Origin: Stigmatella aurantiaca DW4/3-1
Lineage (GTDB): Bacteria > Myxococcota > Myxococcia > Myxococcales > Myxococcaceae
Assembly (NCBI RefSeq): GCF_000165485.1
Contig: NC_014623.1
Span: forward strand, 1,755,501 to 1,819,500
DNA length: 64,000 nucleotides
Direction: 5' to 3'
The notes below the pieces were generated by a model. It searched no databases and was not told the DNA's origin. It saw only the letters and a list, made by a program, of their open reading frames with translations. A program made the translations under genes and the position numbers. Below are positions 42,431-50,505 of this stretch, piece by piece. The first letter of the stretch is position 1. The number at the start of each line of letters is the position of its first letter.

Positions 42431-43676
42431 CAGCGCTCGCTGGGATCTGTGCGGGGGGCGGCCCGGTAAGGGCCGTCCCTACCGCGACCGCACCAGGCGT
42501 GGGGGCCACCAGCAGGGAGGTCGGAGCGGTGATGGCCAGGCTCGTCCCGAGCGCCGTCAGCTTTCCGCTCACCGGATCTCGCTTGAAGGGCACGATCGTG
42601 TGGCTCTGCTGGTTGGCCACCAGCAGGTAAGTGCCCGTCGGATCCAGGATGAAGTCCCGAGGCCACTGGCCCTGGGTGGACACGTGCTGCACGAGCGTCA
42701 GCTTGCCGAGTGAATCCACGGCGAAGACGGCGATGCTGTTGTGACCGCGGTTGGAGCCGTAGACGAACTTGCCGTCCGGACTCACCCGCACCTCGGCGCA
42801 GTAGCTGGTGCCCGTGTAGCCGGCGGGCAGCGTGGAGAGGCTCTGCACCTGCGTCAGCGTGCCCTGCGTGCCGTCAAAGGCGAGCGACAGCAGGGTCGAG
42901 TTGAGCTCGTTGATGACGAAGACGAACTTCCCACCCGGGTGGAAGGCGAAATGGCGCGGGCCCGCCCCAGGCTGCGTGGAGAAGGACGCCGGCGTGGTGG
43001 CGTTCAGCTTTCCGAGCGCGGCGTCGAAGCGGTAGATCATCACCCGGTCCGTGCCCAGGTCCGCGGCGAGCGCATACTGATTGGCCGCATTCGTCATGAG
43101 CTGGTGGGCATGCGGACCTTTCTGGTTGGGATGGGGACCCGAGCCCTGGAACTGGCGGGTGTCCGTGGCCGCGCCCAAGCCCCCATTGCTCTGGATGGGG
43201 AAGACGGCGATGTTGCCGCCGCCGTAGTTGGCAACCATCACGAACTTGTCGTTCGCATCCACGCTCACGAAGCAGGGCGCGCCTCCCCGTGAGGCCTGCT
43301 GGTTGATGAGCGTCAGGGCCCGGGTCGTGGGATGGACGGCGAAGGCGCTCACCGCCCCGCTGGCCATGCCCTGGTACGCGCCGAGTTCATTGACGGCGTA
43401 AAGGTAGCGGCCCTGGCGATCCATGGCCAGGAACGAGGGCTCGGACACGTTGCGCGTCACCGCCACCTTCTGCAGGCTGCCCGTCTGCATGGACAGACGG
43501 CACAGGGTGATGCCTTCCCCTCCCGCCGAGGTGTAGCTGCCCACGTAGAGGTAGTACTCCGAGGGCGTCGCGAAGGGGGTGACATCGAATCCCAGACGCT
43601 CCGGCAGCGTCACGGCCGCCATTCCCAGTCCGGACAGCTTCAGAAATCCACGTCGAGTCAGTTTTGACTTAATCAT
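42399..43676 (-). CDS. Lactonase family beta-propeller, Tat-exported, 3' end altered by intron
   Basis: The 425-residue product begins with a twin-arginine signal ('LTRRGFLKLSGLGMAAVTLP') and folds as a seven-bladed propeller of the 6-phosphogluconolactonase-like (YbhE) family: 'YYLYVGSYTSAGGEGITLC', 'SEPSFLAMDRQGRYLYAVNE', 'GPHAHQLMTNAANQYALAAD', 'GAGPRHFAFHPGGKFVFVIN' and 'SYCAEVRVSPDGKFVYGSNR'. The native protein should end at '...LLVAPTPGA', where an antisense group II intron now replaces the TAA stop and adds 29 residues ending 'AANALGSCLGS'. The propeller itself is whole, so function may survive. Because it is exported, it is unlikely to be the cytosolic pentose-pathway enzyme. Confidence 0.9.
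   Translation of the reverse strand: MIKSKLTRRGFLKLSGLGMAAVTLPERLGFDVTPFATPSEYYLYVGSYTSAGGEGITLCRLSMQTGSLQKVAVTRNVSEPSFLAMDRQGRYLYAVNELGAYQGMASGAVSAFAVHPTTRALTLINQQASRGGAPCFVSVDANDKFVMVANYGGGNIAVFPIQSNGGLGAATDTRQFQGSGPHPNQKGPHAHQLMTNAANQYALAADLGTDRVMIYRFDAALGKLNATTPASFSTQPGAGPRHFAFHPGGKFVFVINELNSTLLSLAFDGTQGTLTQVQSLSTLPAGYTGTSYCAEVRVSPDGKFVYGSNRGHNSIAVFAVDSLGKLTLVQHVSTQGQWPRDFILDPTGTYLLVANQQSHTIVPFKRDPVSGKLTALGTSLAITAPTSLLVAPTPGAVAVGTALTGPPPAQIPASAANALGSCLGS
42415..42488 (+). ncRNA. Group II intron domains V and VI
   Basis: Bases 42415-42448 form a 34-nt hairpin matching domain V (GAGCCC... to ...GGGATCTG) with the AGC triad at its second to fourth bases. The next 40 bases form domain VI: a stem of GCGGGGGGCGGCCC with its partner strand, GGTAA loop, and an unpaired A eight bases from the 3' end (CCTACCGCGAC) as the branch point. 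The ORF stop codon TAG sits in the domain V loop. Confidence 0.75.
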
Positions 43677-43767
43677 GGAAAAACTCTATAGTCAGAAAAA
43701 TAGGTATTCCGCTACATGTTTGAGTCAGGCGTGAGCCAGGAGGATGGTCAATCGCTCGCCGCCCTGC

Positions 43768-44490
43768 TCATGATTCCTCGACAATGAGCTCGACGTTGCG
43801 GAAGTCCTGGCAGGGCTCCTTGAGGCCGATAACGTACGGCAGCGAGCGCAGCTCCAGCGTCAACTTGCCCCACAGCTTGCGTGCCAGGTTGGGCGCCCGC
43901 GCCACCGGCAGCACCGCCGCCAGCTCGTTCAGATTGATGTAGTGCGTCGACGTGCGGCCGATGCCCTCGAACTCGTGGTCCAGGGCATGGGCGAACGGGC
44001 GCAGCCCGGGGTCCAACTGTTGGAGCACCGGATCGGTCATCAAGACGTACTCGGCCAGGGGCACCTCGTTCTTCAGCATCCGGTGGACGAGGATGACGTC
44101 CACCCCGGCCAGCTCGGTGTAGCGCTTCACCTTCTGGAAAGCGATCTCGCCGGAGTGGATGACGAATTTGAGCGTCAGCGCTCCGACTTGCATGCACCCA
44201 CCGCACTTGCACATGCGGTCGATGATGAGCTGCTCCTTCTTGGCGATGAAGGCGCGGCGGATGTTGGCGGCCTGCCGGGCGAACGCCGTGAAGTCCTCTC
44301 CCAGGGCATAGAAGAAGGCTGCGTCGCCCTCCAGCTTCGCGAGCTTGAGGCCACCCGCGGCGTCAATCACCACCTCGAGGAGTTGCGCCACCGTGTCCTG
44401 CGCGTGCGCGAGGCCAAAGCGATGCTGTTTCATGAAGCGGGTGTACCCGCCAATGTCCGCGATGAGCAGCAGTGCCTTCTCGACCGCCAT
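43768..44490 (-). CDS. DUF2652 protein, class III cyclase-like
   Basis: The 240-residue protein begins 'KALLLIADIGGYTRFMKQH' and contains 'LAKLEGDAAFFYALGED', the two metal-binding segments of class III nucleotidyl cyclases. It also has a Cys-rich insert ('RMCKCGGCMQVG') typical of the DUF2652 family, then 'LKFVIHSGEIAFQKV' and 'VDVILVHRMLKNEVPL'. The substrate-selecting and transition-state residues of true cyclases are not obvious, so cyclase activity is uncertain. The start is placed at MAVEKALLL; an upstream open frame has no similarity. Cytoplasmic. Confidence 0.8.
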   Translation of the reverse strand: MAVEKALLLIADIGGYTRFMKQHRFGLAHAQDTVAQLLEVVIDAAGGLKLAKLEGDAAFFYALGEDFTAFARQAANIRRAFIAKKEQLIIDRMCKCGGCMQVGALTLKFVIHSGEIAFQKVKRYTELAGVDVILVHRMLKNEVPLAEYVLMTDPVLQQLDPGLRPFAHALDHEFEGIGRTSTHYINLNELAAVLPVARAPNLARKLWGKLTLELRSLPYVIGLKEPCQDFRNVELIVEES

Positions 44491-44652
44491 GGGTACCAAT
44501 CCTACTGCATGGTACCAGGCTGGCCTAGCGGGCAGCGCGAACGCTTCCATCGTCAGGGGGCGATGCGACGCGCCCCCGGCGCTCCTGGTGGCTCCTTGAC
44601 CTGCGCGAGACGGTGTTGACGCAGCGGAGTCTTGGTGCCAGAGCAGGAGCGC

Positions 44653-45035
44653 ATGACGGTTCTCGTCACCGGGAGTTCGGGGCAGCTCGGCGCAGAAGTG
44701 TGCCGGCAGCAGTCCATGGCGAATGTGCAGGGCACGCTCCACCTGCTCGAGGCCGCGGCCGCACATGGCTGTCAGCGCTTCGTCTACACCAGCACGGCCT
44801 CCATTTTGTTCTCCGCACCGCGCGCTTTTTCCCCCAGCCAGACGAACTGCTGGCCATCCACCGGCTCCACCGGGGGCTCGACGTGAGGGATTGCGCATGG
44901 GCGCATCAACTGGCGCTCGAATCCCCGGTGCCGTTTGGGCTCTACAACATTTCCGCGCGGAGGTGTGCCCCTGCCTTCGCGGCTGGATCGTGTCTACAGC
45001 GCTTCAACGCGCTTGAGTTTCTCCAGGGTCAGTAA
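44653..45035 (+). pseudogene. NAD-dependent epimerase/dehydratase remnant
   Basis: Three pieces of a short-chain epimerase are recognisable. 'MTVLVTGSSGQLGAEVCR' is the Rossmann glycine motif; it is followed directly by 'NVQGTLHLLEAAAAHGCQRF' and 'VYTSTAS', with about 50 residues missing between. After another break and a frame change comes 'FVLRTARFFPQPDEL', 'HRGLDVRDCAWAHQLALES' and 'PFGLYNISA'. The catalytic Tyr-x-x-x-Lys is absent. At least one deletion and one frameshift make the gene dead. The following ~270 bases up to the next gene hold nothing recognisable. Confidence 0.65.
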
Positions 45036-45306
45036 AGCCTTGAGCGCAAAGGCTCTCTCTCTCCTCCGAGACTGCTGGGGCGCTGTCAGGGGGGTCGTGA
45101 ATGCCCACGCTGGGGAGGAAAGTGACCCACCTGGGGAAACGTGCAGGAGCATCTGCAAAGTCCAGTGAGGGCAGACGCCTTCCATCTTGGGCTCAAAGAG
45201 AGGTGAACCGAGGAAACCCAGACGGTATCTCCAGATGTCCAGTGCGAGGCAACTGTCTGGAGTTTATCCCTGCGGGACCAGGGCCCGAGAGTAGGCTTCT
45301 CAGGTG

Positions 45307-46638
45307 ATGGCCACCGACCCCTCTGATGAGAAGGTCCTGCTTCACGTCCAGAGGCAGAGCTATTTCAACGGATCGCTCTATCTCCTCGCGGGATTGGCTT
45401 TCCACTGTCTGGTGTCGGGGACGCTGCCTCTGGGACTCATTGTCTCGGGGCTGGTGCTGACGGGGCTCTTCCTGACGCTGGGCGTCATCATGGGCATGAG
45501 AGGGTTCCCGCCCAATCGCGTGGGGGTGATGGGCGGAGGCCTGGGCATGGTGTGCGCCGTGCTGTTCGTTCACTGGAGTGGTGGACCGTTCAGTCCTTAC
45601 ATTCACATGTTCGGAGCCCTGCCGTTCATGCTGGCGCTGTTCACGCCCGGCAGCAGCCAGCCCACGCTCGTGAGTGGCAGCGCCTCGCTCGTCGCGCTGG
45701 CGCTCGTGAGCGGACTGGCCGGGATGCCGCCGCGTGTGATGGTGCTCCAGGCCTTCTCCAGCGTGGTGATCCTGGTGCTGGCATTCACAGGCTCCCGCGT
45801 GTACCAGCGGGCGATCGCCGCGCAGCAGGAGGCCCACCTGGCGCGGCTGCGGGCGGTGGAGCAACTCGCGGAGAGTGAGCGTCTGCGGGGCCGCGCCGAG
45901 AGGGAGCGCGCCGAGGTGGAGCGGCTGGTGTTGATGGGGCAGATGGCCGCGGGGGTTGCGCACGAGGTGAACAACCCCCTGGCCTTTGTGAAAGCCAACC
46001 TGAACTTTCTCGAGAGCAAGGCGGCCGGCGAAGGCCTTTCCCTCGACCGGGCGGAGCTCCGGACCGTGCTGCGAGAGACCCTGGAAGGGGTGTCACGCAT
46101 TCAGCAGATCGTCACGGACCTGAAGGATTTCTCGCGAGCGGGAAACCTGGACGACAAGGAGGGGGGCGCGTTGGAGGACGCCCTGCGCGAGGCGGGCCGT
46201 CTGGCCTCGGTGCGTTTGGGCGCGGGCTGTCAGGTGGCGCTGGAACTCGAGCCGGGTTTGCCCGCGGTGCGGCTGGGGCAGCGGCACGTCGTGCAGGTGA
46301 TGCTGAACCTGTTGCTCAACGCCGTGGACGCGGTGGAGCAGGCGGAGCCTCCTCGGTCTCCCGAGATCCTGGTGCGCGCGCGGCGGGTGGAGCAGGGGGT
46401 GGCGTTGCTCGTGGAGGACAACGGGCCGGGCATCCCCCCGGAGGTATTGCCCCGGATCTTCGAGCCCTTTTTCACCACGAAGCCTCCGGGCAAGGGCACG
46501 GGGCTGGGGCTTGCCCTGTGCCGGGAGTACATCGTGCGGGCTGGAGGCACGCTGGGCGCGGAGAACCGGCCGGGAGGCGGCGCCCGGTTCACGCTGCGGT
46601 TGCCCCTGGCCGTGGAGCCCGTGGCCGCGACGGGGTGA
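45307..46638 (+). CDS. Membrane sensor histidine kinase
   Basis: The 443-residue protein has about five to six hydrophobic segments in residues 20-165, with no large periplasmic loop, then a coiled linker and a HisKA/HATPase unit. The phospho-acceptor His219 is in 'MAAGVAHEVNNPLAFV', the N box is 'VMLNLLLNAVDAVEQ', and the G boxes are 'VEDNGPGIPPE' and 'GKGTGLGLALCREY'. The HEVNNPL form of the H box is common in NtrB-like kinases that pair with sigma-54 activators. No response regulator is adjacent (orphan). The ATG is taken rather than the GTG directly before it. Confidence 0.92.
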   Translation: MATDPSDEKVLLHVQRQSYFNGSLYLLAGLAFHCLVSGTLPLGLIVSGLVLTGLFLTLGVIMGMRGFPPNRVGVMGGGLGMVCAVLFVHWSGGPFSPYIHMFGALPFMLALFTPGSSQPTLVSGSASLVALALVSGLAGMPPRVMVLQAFSSVVILVLAFTGSRVYQRAIAAQQEAHLARLRAVEQLAESERLRGRAERERAEVERLVLMGQMAAGVAHEVNNPLAFVKANLNFLESKAAGEGLSLDRAELRTVLRETLEGVSRIQQIVTDLKDFSRAGNLDDKEGGALEDALREAGRLASVRLGAGCQVALELEPGLPAVRLGQRHVVQVMLNLLLNAVDAVEQAEPPRSPEILVRARRVEQGVALLVEDNGPGIPPEVLPRIFEPFFTTKPPGKGTGLGLALCREYIVRAGGTLGAENRPGGGARFTLRLPLAVEPVAATG

Positions 46639-46690
46639 GCCCGGCCACGAAACAAACCCCGGAAGCTGCTCAAGAAGCGGCCGAAGGATT

Positions 46691-47461
46691 CTACAAAAGC
46701 GACGAGGCCTTGCTCCAAGGAGGATGCAGCCCCTCCGTGCCGTGGACGAGGTGGATGAGCTTCCAGCGGTCCAGCAGCTTCATCACTTGCCAGGTTGGAT
46801 CCAGCTCGAAGCGCCGGGCGGCGAAGTCCGGGTTGGCCGGACGGGCATGGTGGTTGTTTTGGAACAGCTCTCCCATGCACACCACGTCCACGGGCAGCGT
46901 GTTGCGTGACAGGTCCCGGGTGCGGAAATTGCGGTAGCCGTAGCGATGGCCGCACCAGTTGACGATGGCGCCGTGCAGCGGGCCCATCACGTAGTGGATG
47001 GGCAGGGCCAGGTACTGCCAGCGCCGGGTGGCGAAGCGCCAGTAGAACAGGGTGTAGAGCGCTCCGAAGCCGATGCGGGCGGGCCACTGGTTGAACGTGT
47101 GGTCAACGAGGGGCCACTCGGGATACCCCCCGAGGAAGCGGGCTTCGGGCTGCCTGCGTCCTGTCAGGTAGCCGGCGTAGCGGCGCGCCGTTTCGAGCAT
47201 CATCCGGAAGGGATTCCGGTGATGGGCGGGCGAATGGGGGTCCTTCTCTGTGTCGGCGAAGGCGTGATGCTCGCGGTGGAGCACCGCGTAAGCGCGGGGT
47301 TCGAGATAGCTGGAGCCTTGTGTCAGGAGGGTCAGCAGGTGCAGGGCTCGCTCGGTGCGGGGCCCCGTGGTGTACATCCGGTGGGCCGCGTAGCGGTGCA
47401 GGAACAAGCTCTGCATCAGGACCGAGAGTCCCCAGTGGGTCACAAAGAAGAGGTAAACCAT
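46691..47461 (-). CDS. Fatty acid (acyl-CoA type) desaturase
   Basis: The 256-residue membrane protein has the three His clusters of delta-9 type desaturases: HRYAAH (22-27), HREHHAF (62-66) and QNNHHA (204-205), plus 'GAIVNWCGHRYGYRNF'. It binds a di-iron centre and introduces a double bond into an acyl chain. It is short compared with ~300-residue relatives, since the first membrane hairpin is abbreviated, but all His boxes are intact. It is convergent with the sensor kinase gene. Confidence 0.9.
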   Translation of the reverse strand: MVYLFFVTHWGLSVLMQSLFLHRYAAHRMYTTGPRTERALHLLTLLTQGSSYLEPRAYAVLHREHHAFADTEKDPHSPAHHRNPFRMMLETARRYAGYLTGRRQPEARFLGGYPEWPLVDHTFNQWPARIGFGALYTLFYWRFATRRWQYLALPIHYVMGPLHGAIVNWCGHRYGYRNFRTRDLSRNTLPVDVVCMGELFQNNHHARPANPDFAARRFELDPTWQVMKLLDRWKLIHLVHGTEGLHPPWSKASSLL

Positions 47462-47652
47462 GGTGTAGGTCCTGCCTGAAAAAGTGAAATGTCCATCTGC
47501 CTCTGTGAAAAACAGGAGGAGATGTCATCCACTGGTCACGGCCTGCTTCATTGTGCACTTGGCGACTGGGGGCAGGGCTCATGTGAGAACGGCGGCCACG
47601 GTCAATGAGGCTGAAGTTATTCTTTGGGGCGGCTGTTTTCGTTCAGAGTCCT

Positions 47653-48750
47653 ATGGATCCCTCCGTTTCAGCAGAGTTTCTTCGCCAACGAGACTCGATC
47701 ATCGAAGATTGGTTCAGGCGGGTGAGTGAGCGCCCGGTTGCGCGTTCTCTTCCTCGCAAATCGATCCTGAACAACATTCCTGGTCTGGTGGACCAGATCA
47801 TTGAGGCGTTGTCCAAGGCAGGTGGCCGACGGAGCTCTCTGAGCATCCCGAGACAAATCGCTGAAGAGCATGGCGCAAGCCGCCTCGACCTGGGGTATGG
47901 CCTGATGGAGCTGGGAGAAGAGTACAACTCCCTCCGCGACGCCTTCCTGAGCGTCCTGGACTCGGCCGGGATTGCGCTGAACAACGCGACCGCGAGTGCT
48001 CTGCATGGGGCGATCGATCAAGCCCACCGGGCAGGGGTGGAGCATTACATCCAGCTTCGGGAAGCGCGGCTCAGGGAGCGGCAGTCGGACTTTCTTGCCC
48101 GGCTCGTCCACGACTTCCGTTCCCCCCTGAGCACGGTCTTGACCAGCGTCGAACTCATCCGGAGGGAAGATTCCCTCAGCAAGGGGCTCTCCAGGAACCT
48201 GGATCGCATCGAGCGCGCCACACGGCGATTGTTGCTGCTCGTCGAGGGGCAACTGGCCACCGAAGCGGCGCTGGCTGGAAATCTCCAGTTCCAGGTGGTG
48301 GAGGTGAACCTCTCCGAGGTGGCTGAGGATGTGCACGCCATCCTGCAGACTCGCGCGGAAGAGAAGGGAATTCTGCTGAGGGAAGACATTCCCGCCGGGC
48401 TTCAGCTCAGGACAGACCGTCTCCTGCTCGGCCAGGTGCTGCAAAACCTCGTCGACAATGCAATCAAGTATACCCCGACGGGGACCGTGGGGGTCCAAGC
48501 TCGCGAGGCGGGCGGCGATGTGTGCATCACGGTCGAGGACACCGGACGAGGCATCGCACCCGATCTGCTCCCCGTCATCTTCGACATGTACAAGCGCAGC
48601 GAGCACGTCTCCCCGGGCCGAGGCGTGGGCCTGGCCGTTGTGAAGACCATCGTGTCTTTTCTGGGGGGGACGATCAAAGCCGAGAGCGAGCTGGGCAAGG
48701 GGAGCCGCTTCATCGTCTCCCTGCCGAGAGCGTATGCCGCGCGCTCATGA
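47653..48750 (+). CDS. Soluble histidine kinase with RsbRD N-terminal domain
   Basis: The 365-residue protein starts with an RsbRD-type helical sensor domain (about 5-135: 'RQRDSIIEDWFRRVSERPVA', 'SRLDLGYGLMELGEEYNSLR'), then HisKA with His153 in 'ARLVHDFRSPLSTVLTS' and HATPase with 'QVLQNLVDNAIKYTPTG', 'VEDTGRGIAPDLL' and 'SPGRGVGLAVVKTI'. There are no membrane segments. The H box reads HDFRSPL. The start is uncertain: an in-frame ATG 16 codons upstream is also possible and neither has a strong ribosome binding site. Orphan kinase. Confidence 0.88.
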   Translation: MDPSVSAEFLRQRDSIIEDWFRRVSERPVARSLPRKSILNNIPGLVDQIIEALSKAGGRRSSLSIPRQIAEEHGASRLDLGYGLMELGEEYNSLRDAFLSVLDSAGIALNNATASALHGAIDQAHRAGVEHYIQLREARLRERQSDFLARLVHDFRSPLSTVLTSVELIRREDSLSKGLSRNLDRIERATRRLLLLVEGQLATEAALAGNLQFQVVEVNLSEVAEDVHAILQTRAEEKGILLREDIPAGLQLRTDRLLLGQVLQNLVDNAIKYTPTGTVGVQAREAGGDVCITVEDTGRGIAPDLLPVIFDMYKRSEHVSPGRGVGLAVVKTIVSFLGGTIKAESELGKGSRFIVSLPRAYAARS

Positions 48751-48801
48751 AGGTGGGCCCGGAGGTCTCTGAGCCGTCCAGGCCGTGAGGACGCTTTCGC
48801 G

Positions 48802-50460
48802 TCACTCCGCCTTCTTTGGCACGTCCCCCGTGCTCACCACGCGGTGGACCGGGTGGAGCTCCCCCACCCGGATGAGGGTGTCGAGGAACTGCCAGCGGCA
48901 GAAGCCATCGTCGGAGTGGGGTTCGAGCAGGTACACGGCCAGCGTTCCTGCGCGCTGCGCCGTGGGAACGTACAGCGTTCCCACGGGGAACTCGCGCGTG
49001 GAGCGCTCCGGGGACACCGTGAGCACGGTCTCGAAGCGGACAGGCTTGGGCTTCTGGCTGAGTGGGACTTCCGCCTCACCCAGGGGTGGGACGTTCGCGG
49101 CCACATCAGGGCTGAAGGTCTCCTCGCGGCGGGCCACCCGGTAGCTGTCGACCGTGAGACGCCGGGGGGCGTCCAGCCGCTCGAAGCGGATGCCGTGGCC
49201 CTCCAAGCGCGGGGCGAGCGCTTCCGGCGCGAGGTACGCCAGCGGTGTGCTCACTGCTTGGGTGGGCACGAACGTCCGGTAATGCGGCACGCGGTATTCG
49301 CGCCGGCGCTTTCCCGGGTAACGCCGTCCGGTGATGCTGGCCTCGTCGAAGGCCAGCAGGTGCGCCACGTCTCCAGGCTTCGCGTAGGCAGGGTATTCGA
49401 AGGAGAGCTCGCCCGTGCTGGTGCGCGTGGCTACCCCATAGTTGATTCCCACGAGCGTCTCCACATCGGCGGCCGCGCCGCGCGCGAGGATGCGCTTTTC
49501 CTCGGCCTCGGTGTGGGCACGGTAGGCGGCGGCGTTCTTCGCCGCGTCCCGGAACAGCTCGAGCAGCCATGCCCGCATCACCTCGCAGCGACGCGGAAAG
49601 CCGATGTAGCTGTAGGTCTCGAGCAGCACATCGAGCCGGCCGAGCAGGCCCCGGTAGTGGCTGCCGAAGCGGGGCAGGGCGGGATAGGTGTGCCAGCCCG
49701 AGCGGGGCTCCCCCTCGCTCCGGTAGTTGCCGTACCAGAAGCTGTCGAAGCCGTGGCGCCTCTTCACCGCCTTGGCCACGCGCTCGAGCAGCTCCCGGTT
49801 GAAGTGCCGCAGCTCCGCGAAGAGCGGCTCATTGGAGTGCGAGGTGTCGAACGTGAGGTCGAAGGCGTGGATGCTCCCATCGGTGGTGTGGCAGTCGATG
49901 AAGAGGTGGGGCCACCAGGCCTGGTACAGGGCGGCCATGCAGCGCGTCTCGGGGGCCTCCTGTTTCGTGCTGTCGCGGTTGAGGTTCCACCCCTCGCCCG
50001 TGTAGCGCGTGCCCACGCCCCCCGCGGGGTTCAGCTGCCCCTCGAGGTCCTTCAGGTTCAGCTTGCGGTTGGAGGTGCTGATGCGGTCGTTGCCATCCGG
50101 GTTGAAGTCCGGAATGAGCACCAGGCAGAGCTTGTCGAGCAGCTTCTTGCCGAGCGGGGAGAGCGTCAGGTCGCGCGCGAGTGCCAGCACGGCCTCTTTG
50201 CCCTCCACCTCGCCGGCGTGGATGTTGGCCTCCACCATCACCACGGTCTTCTTCTGCTTGCGCGCGAGCTCGGGCGTGAAGCAGCCGCGATCGCTCAGCA
50301 CGAGCGCCACCATGGGCTGCCCTTCGCCGCTCTTTCCGAAGTCCACCCGCCGGGCGAGCTTCGTGCGGCGGCACAGCTCGTCGGCAAAGGCGACCACGTC
50401 GGCGTGACGGGAGGTTTCCGTGTAGTTCGAGGCTTCGGCCCGGGTGAGCAGCTCGGTCAT
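48802..50460 (-). CDS. M14 family zinc carboxypeptidase
   Basis: The 552-residue protein has an N-terminal M14 peptidase domain with the zinc ligands His81 and Glu84 in 'ANIHAGEVEGKEA' and His191 in 'LFIDCHTTDGS', plus 'DFNPDGNDRISTSNRKLNLK' supplying the substrate Asn-Arg pair. A ~200-residue C-terminal extension follows, ending 'DGFCRWQFLDTLIRVGELHP', a segment seen in M14 proteins such as those acting on murein or cell-wall peptides. There is no signal peptide, so it appears cytoplasmic unless exported by another route. Convergent with the RsbRD kinase. Confidence 0.9.
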   Translation of the reverse strand: MTELLTRAEASNYTETSRHADVVAFADELCRRTKLARRVDFGKSGEGQPMVALVLSDRGCFTPELARKQKKTVVMVEANIHAGEVEGKEAVLALARDLTLSPLGKKLLDKLCLVLIPDFNPDGNDRISTSNRKLNLKDLEGQLNPAGGVGTRYTGEGWNLNRDSTKQEAPETRCMAALYQAWWPHLFIDCHTTDGSIHAFDLTFDTSHSNEPLFAELRHFNRELLERVAKAVKRRHGFDSFWYGNYRSEGEPRSGWHTYPALPRFGSHYRGLLGRLDVLLETYSYIGFPRRCEVMRAWLLELFRDAAKNAAAYRAHTEAEEKRILARGAAADVETLVGINYGVATRTSTGELSFEYPAYAKPGDVAHLLAFDEASITGRRYPGKRRREYRVPHYRTFVPTQAVSTPLAYLAPEALAPRLEGHGIRFERLDAPRRLTVDSYRVARREETFSPDVAANVPPLGEAEVPLSQKPKPVRFETVLTVSPERSTREFPVGTLYVPTAQRAGTLAVYLLEPHSDDGFCRWQFLDTLIRVGELHPVHRVVSTGDVPKKAE

Positions 50461-50505
50461 GGAGGCGCATCCGAGCGCTCCCCCCGGGCAGCGTCAAGCG
50501 TTTGC

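Larger units (their letters stand above)
40572..42488 (+). mobile_element. Group II intron with RT/maturase ORF
   Basis: The element begins with the group II 5' consensus GTGCG and ends in a predicted domain VI closing with GAC (AY rule), 1917 bp in all. It encodes an RT/maturase without an HNH endonuclease domain, which together with insertion next to hairpin-forming sequence suggests the bacterial class C-like group. Removing it joins ...AACATTTA to CGCACCAGG, restoring a lactonase gene that ends GGT GCG TAA on the minus strand. The intron is therefore antisense to the lactonase transcript and cannot splice from it. All parts needed for activity look present. Confidence 0.8.

Noticed and set aside
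42449-42492. Taking the GGTAA-looped hairpin as domain V
   Set aside because: An exact 34-nt hairpin with the AGC triad lies just upstream and fits domain V better. The GGTAA hairpin has a bulged A eight bases before a terminal GAC and so fits domain VI.
36053-42500. An integrase or conjugation module explaining the accessory region
   Set aside because: I looked for tyrosine or serine recombinase, relaxase and phage structural motifs in all frames and found none; only IS5-type transposase remnants and the group II intron are present.
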